From an uncultured Gammaproteobacteria bacterium (GTDB taxonomy: Bacteria; Pseudomonadota; Gammaproteobacteria; Nitrosococcales; Methylophagaceae): DNA of 64,000 bases. The notes beneath the pieces were generated by a model that was not told the DNA's origin, did not search any database, and saw only the letters and a list, made by a program, of their open reading frames with translations. Shown one piece after another: positions 62,373-64,000 of the stretch (positions within the stretch are counted from its first letter, which is position 1; each line of letters starts with the position of its first letter). The DNA lies in the NCBI GenBank assembly GCA_905479985.1, contig CAJQOM010000016.1, forward strand, positions 1 to 64,000, written 5' to 3'. The position numbers and the translations under genes are program-made.

Positions 62373-64000
62373 AAACGACCACCTTCTAAGTGATCATAAA
62401 TCGGCTGATAAATCGCCAAAGCCAAAGTCTTAAAATCCTCATCTAACGGCGCAGTGTTATACAACTGTTGATAATAAATATCATCTGACTCGGCAACAGC
62501 AAATTGCCCACCCAACCACGTTGCCCACATCGCATTATCTGGATCGGCCCGCCCGCCATTTAATGCTGCTTTGGCATACGCAAAGCTAGTATTAGCAAAT
62601 AACGGCAATGGCTGCTGGCTGCCAGTCCAATAATGGTTCAACAAATCTAATAAGTGACTTTCTGGTTCATCAACGGGCAATAGCTTGATATCAGCATCTT
62701 CTGTTATCCAACGGCTTTCACATATGACACCTTTCGGACGCAGACAATTGAGAATCAAATGTCGACACCAGACAGCCAATAACTCACCACCCTTAACCTT
62801 GCCCAAGCGGTATTGGAATAAACCCGTCGAACTCACCGCCTCCAACTGCCCAAGTAGTGAAAACTCACCCAACGTTAAATCAAACCCTATCGGGGCTAAG
62901 AACACCTCCGGATAAACAGGCAAGACCCGCTCAACGAATTCCTCAACCTGAGCCGTCTGACCATCCAAAGCATACTCACCGACAACCCCTTGCGGCAACA
63001 CCCCTGTCGCTTCAATTAACGGCGTAATCTCCGCCAGCGTGTCGCCGTTTAACCGCTGTGCCAACACTTGTTGACGCAGTTGCCATGCTTCAAGACCACC
63101 CAACGAAAATGGCTCACGGCTATCTAACACATCCTCGTCCAGTTCCAATCGTAAACCTAGACGTTGTTGCATTAAATAACGGGCTGGATGACGATAAAAC
63201 TGAATCAATTGATTCAAACTCACTTGCCGCCATTCTGCTTCAGGCTCTGGTAAAGCGGTCTCAAACCACGTTGAACTTGATTCACCTTGTTGTCCATTAG
63301 GCGGACAATGTGCTGATTGATAACTGACTAACTGTTCAGATGATCCATCAAAATAGCGTCGGCTAAACGACTGCAACGGATGCTGCGTTAACACCTGTTG
63401 CCAAATATCATCGCCACTGGCTTGCTCAAACCCTTGTCGTAATACATCACGCACATCACTGACTAACACCGATGGGGGAATCGGTGCATTATCAACAATG
63501 CTCGCCCCAACATAACTAAGATACAAATGTTGCCGTGCCGACAAAATCGCTTCCAAAAACAAATAGCGATCATCATCCCGTCGTGATCGATCGCCTTTCC
63601 TAAAATCATAAGACAATAAATCAAAACCTTGTTTAGGCTGACGGCGAGGAAAGCTATCGTCATTCATCCCAATCAAACACACGACCGAAAATGGAATACT
63701 CCGCATCGGTACCATGCCACAGAACGTCACGCCATGCCCCATAAACCGGTGTGCTGCTGGGCTCACATCCTGATGACTTTGCAACCATTCCCGAATCAAA
63801 CTGATCGGCATCGTCTGTTCAAACGTGGCCAATGACGCACTCTCAACCAAACCATCCAAAGCTTGCATAATCGACATCACATCGGCCTGATCACGGGCAT
63901 TATCATGTTGCGGTTTAAAAAACTGGCTTAATAAATTGAGTAAAACTTGTTGCCATTGCACAGCCGTATTCGATTGTTTCAACCGCTGACGAGCCCTATC
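62369..64000 (-). CDS. recC: RecBCD subunit C (exonuclease V gamma), 3' part
   Basis: The C-terminal part of the Chi-recognition subunit. The frame stays open to the window edge, so the N-terminal half lies outside. Visible are the inactive helicase-like block PMRSIPFSVVCLIGMNDDSFPRR, FDLLSYDFRKGDRSRRDDDRYLFLEAILSARQHLYLSYVG and the region SLNQLIQFYRHPARYLMQQRLG. These are RecC hallmarks. It couples to recB through a four-base overlap, giving the order recC-recB-recD. Confidence 0.95.
   Translation of the reverse strand, partial: DRARQRLKQSNTAVQWQQVLLNLLSQFFKPQHDNARDQADVMSIMQALDGLVESASLATFEQTMPISLIREWLQSHQDVSPAAHRFMGHGVTFCGMVPMRSIPFSVVCLIGMNDDSFPRRQPKQGFDLLSYDFRKGDRSRRDDDRYLFLEAILSARQHLYLSYVGASIVDNAPIPPSVLVSDVRDVLRQGFEQASGDDIWQQVLTQHPLQSFSRRYFDGSSEQLVSYQSAHCPPNGQQGESSSTWFETALPEPEAEWRQVSLNQLIQFYRHPARYLMQQRLGLRLELDEDVLDSREPFSLGGLEAWQLRQQVLAQRLNGDTLAEITPLIEATGVLPQGVVGEYALDGQTAQVEEFVERVLPVYPEVFLAPIGFDLTLGEFSLLGQLEAVSSTGLFQYRLGKVKGGELLAVWCRHLILNCLRPKGVICESRWITEDADIKLLPVDEPESHLLDLLNHYWTGSQQPLPLFANTSFAYAKAALNGGRADPDNAMWATWLGGQFAVAESDDIYYQQLYNTAPLDEDFKTLALAIYQPIYDHLEGGRL

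Overview
The window looks like chromosome from a free-living, probably marine, gammaproteobacterium. The pointers are gene content (rsxABCDGE, recCBD, yifB, rep, ubiK, ppnP, nhaD), 5'-ATGA and TAATG operon junctions, and a moderately AT-rich composition. The mix of O-acetylhomoserine sulfhydrylase, Rnf, NhaD, c-type cytochrome and bufferin genes would suit the Methylophaga/Thiotrichales area, but I cannot confirm the genus from sequence alone.

Positions 1-5040 are an accessory island. They hold two unrelated small-gene units of unknown function, an IS30 transposase remnant, a tyrosine recombinase followed by a two-gene unit with an excisionase-like protein, and an integrase on the opposite strand. 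The integrase starts about 155 bp from the 3' end of tRNA-Cys, so the island was probably inserted there. From 5040 the conserved backbone begins: tRNA-Cys, tRNA-Gly, pgsA and uvrC (minus strand), then mfd and a PA0069-type radical SAM gene (plus strand), a Gfo/Idh oxidoreductase, a peroxiredoxin, rpiA and a fructosamine-kinase-like gene.

16.5-23.3 kb is a heavy-metal efflux operon (Cys-rich exported protein, cusC-, cusB- and cusA-like), read from a promoter with the 19-bp spacer typical of MerR-family control. It is followed by a low-Mr tyrosine phosphatase, NhaD, DAHP synthase, the full Rnf operon with nth, and a DUF1841 gene. 32.8-35.2 kb is a bufferin-type metallophore operon with two Cys-rich precursors, an MNIO (DUF692) modifying enzyme and a DUF2063 partner. 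Then come an oxidoreductase, a cytochrome c, a thioredoxin-fold protein and metY.

39-42 kb and 50.6-55.3 kb are connected by cyclic-nucleotide signalling. They hold two short CRP-controlled-looking ORFs, a degenerate HD-GYP protein, a strong candidate c-di-GMP-I (GEMM-I) riboswitch with no gene behind it, an intact GGDEF protein with an I-site, and a short LapA-like surface protein with a LapG-type TAAG site. Both perfect TGTGA-N6-TCACA palindromes in the window lie in these two blocks. Between them are rep, yifB, ppnP, ubiK and a TonB receptor/BNR protein/thioredoxin operon. The right end is an ADP-ribosylglycohydrolase, a Cu,Zn superoxide dismutase and recD-recB-recC; recC runs off the edge.

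The items most worth a second look are the orphan riboswitch, the two-precursor bufferin operon (one precursor with a lipobox), the RTX-less mini-LapA adhesin, and the two small ORFs downstream of the HD-GYP gene.
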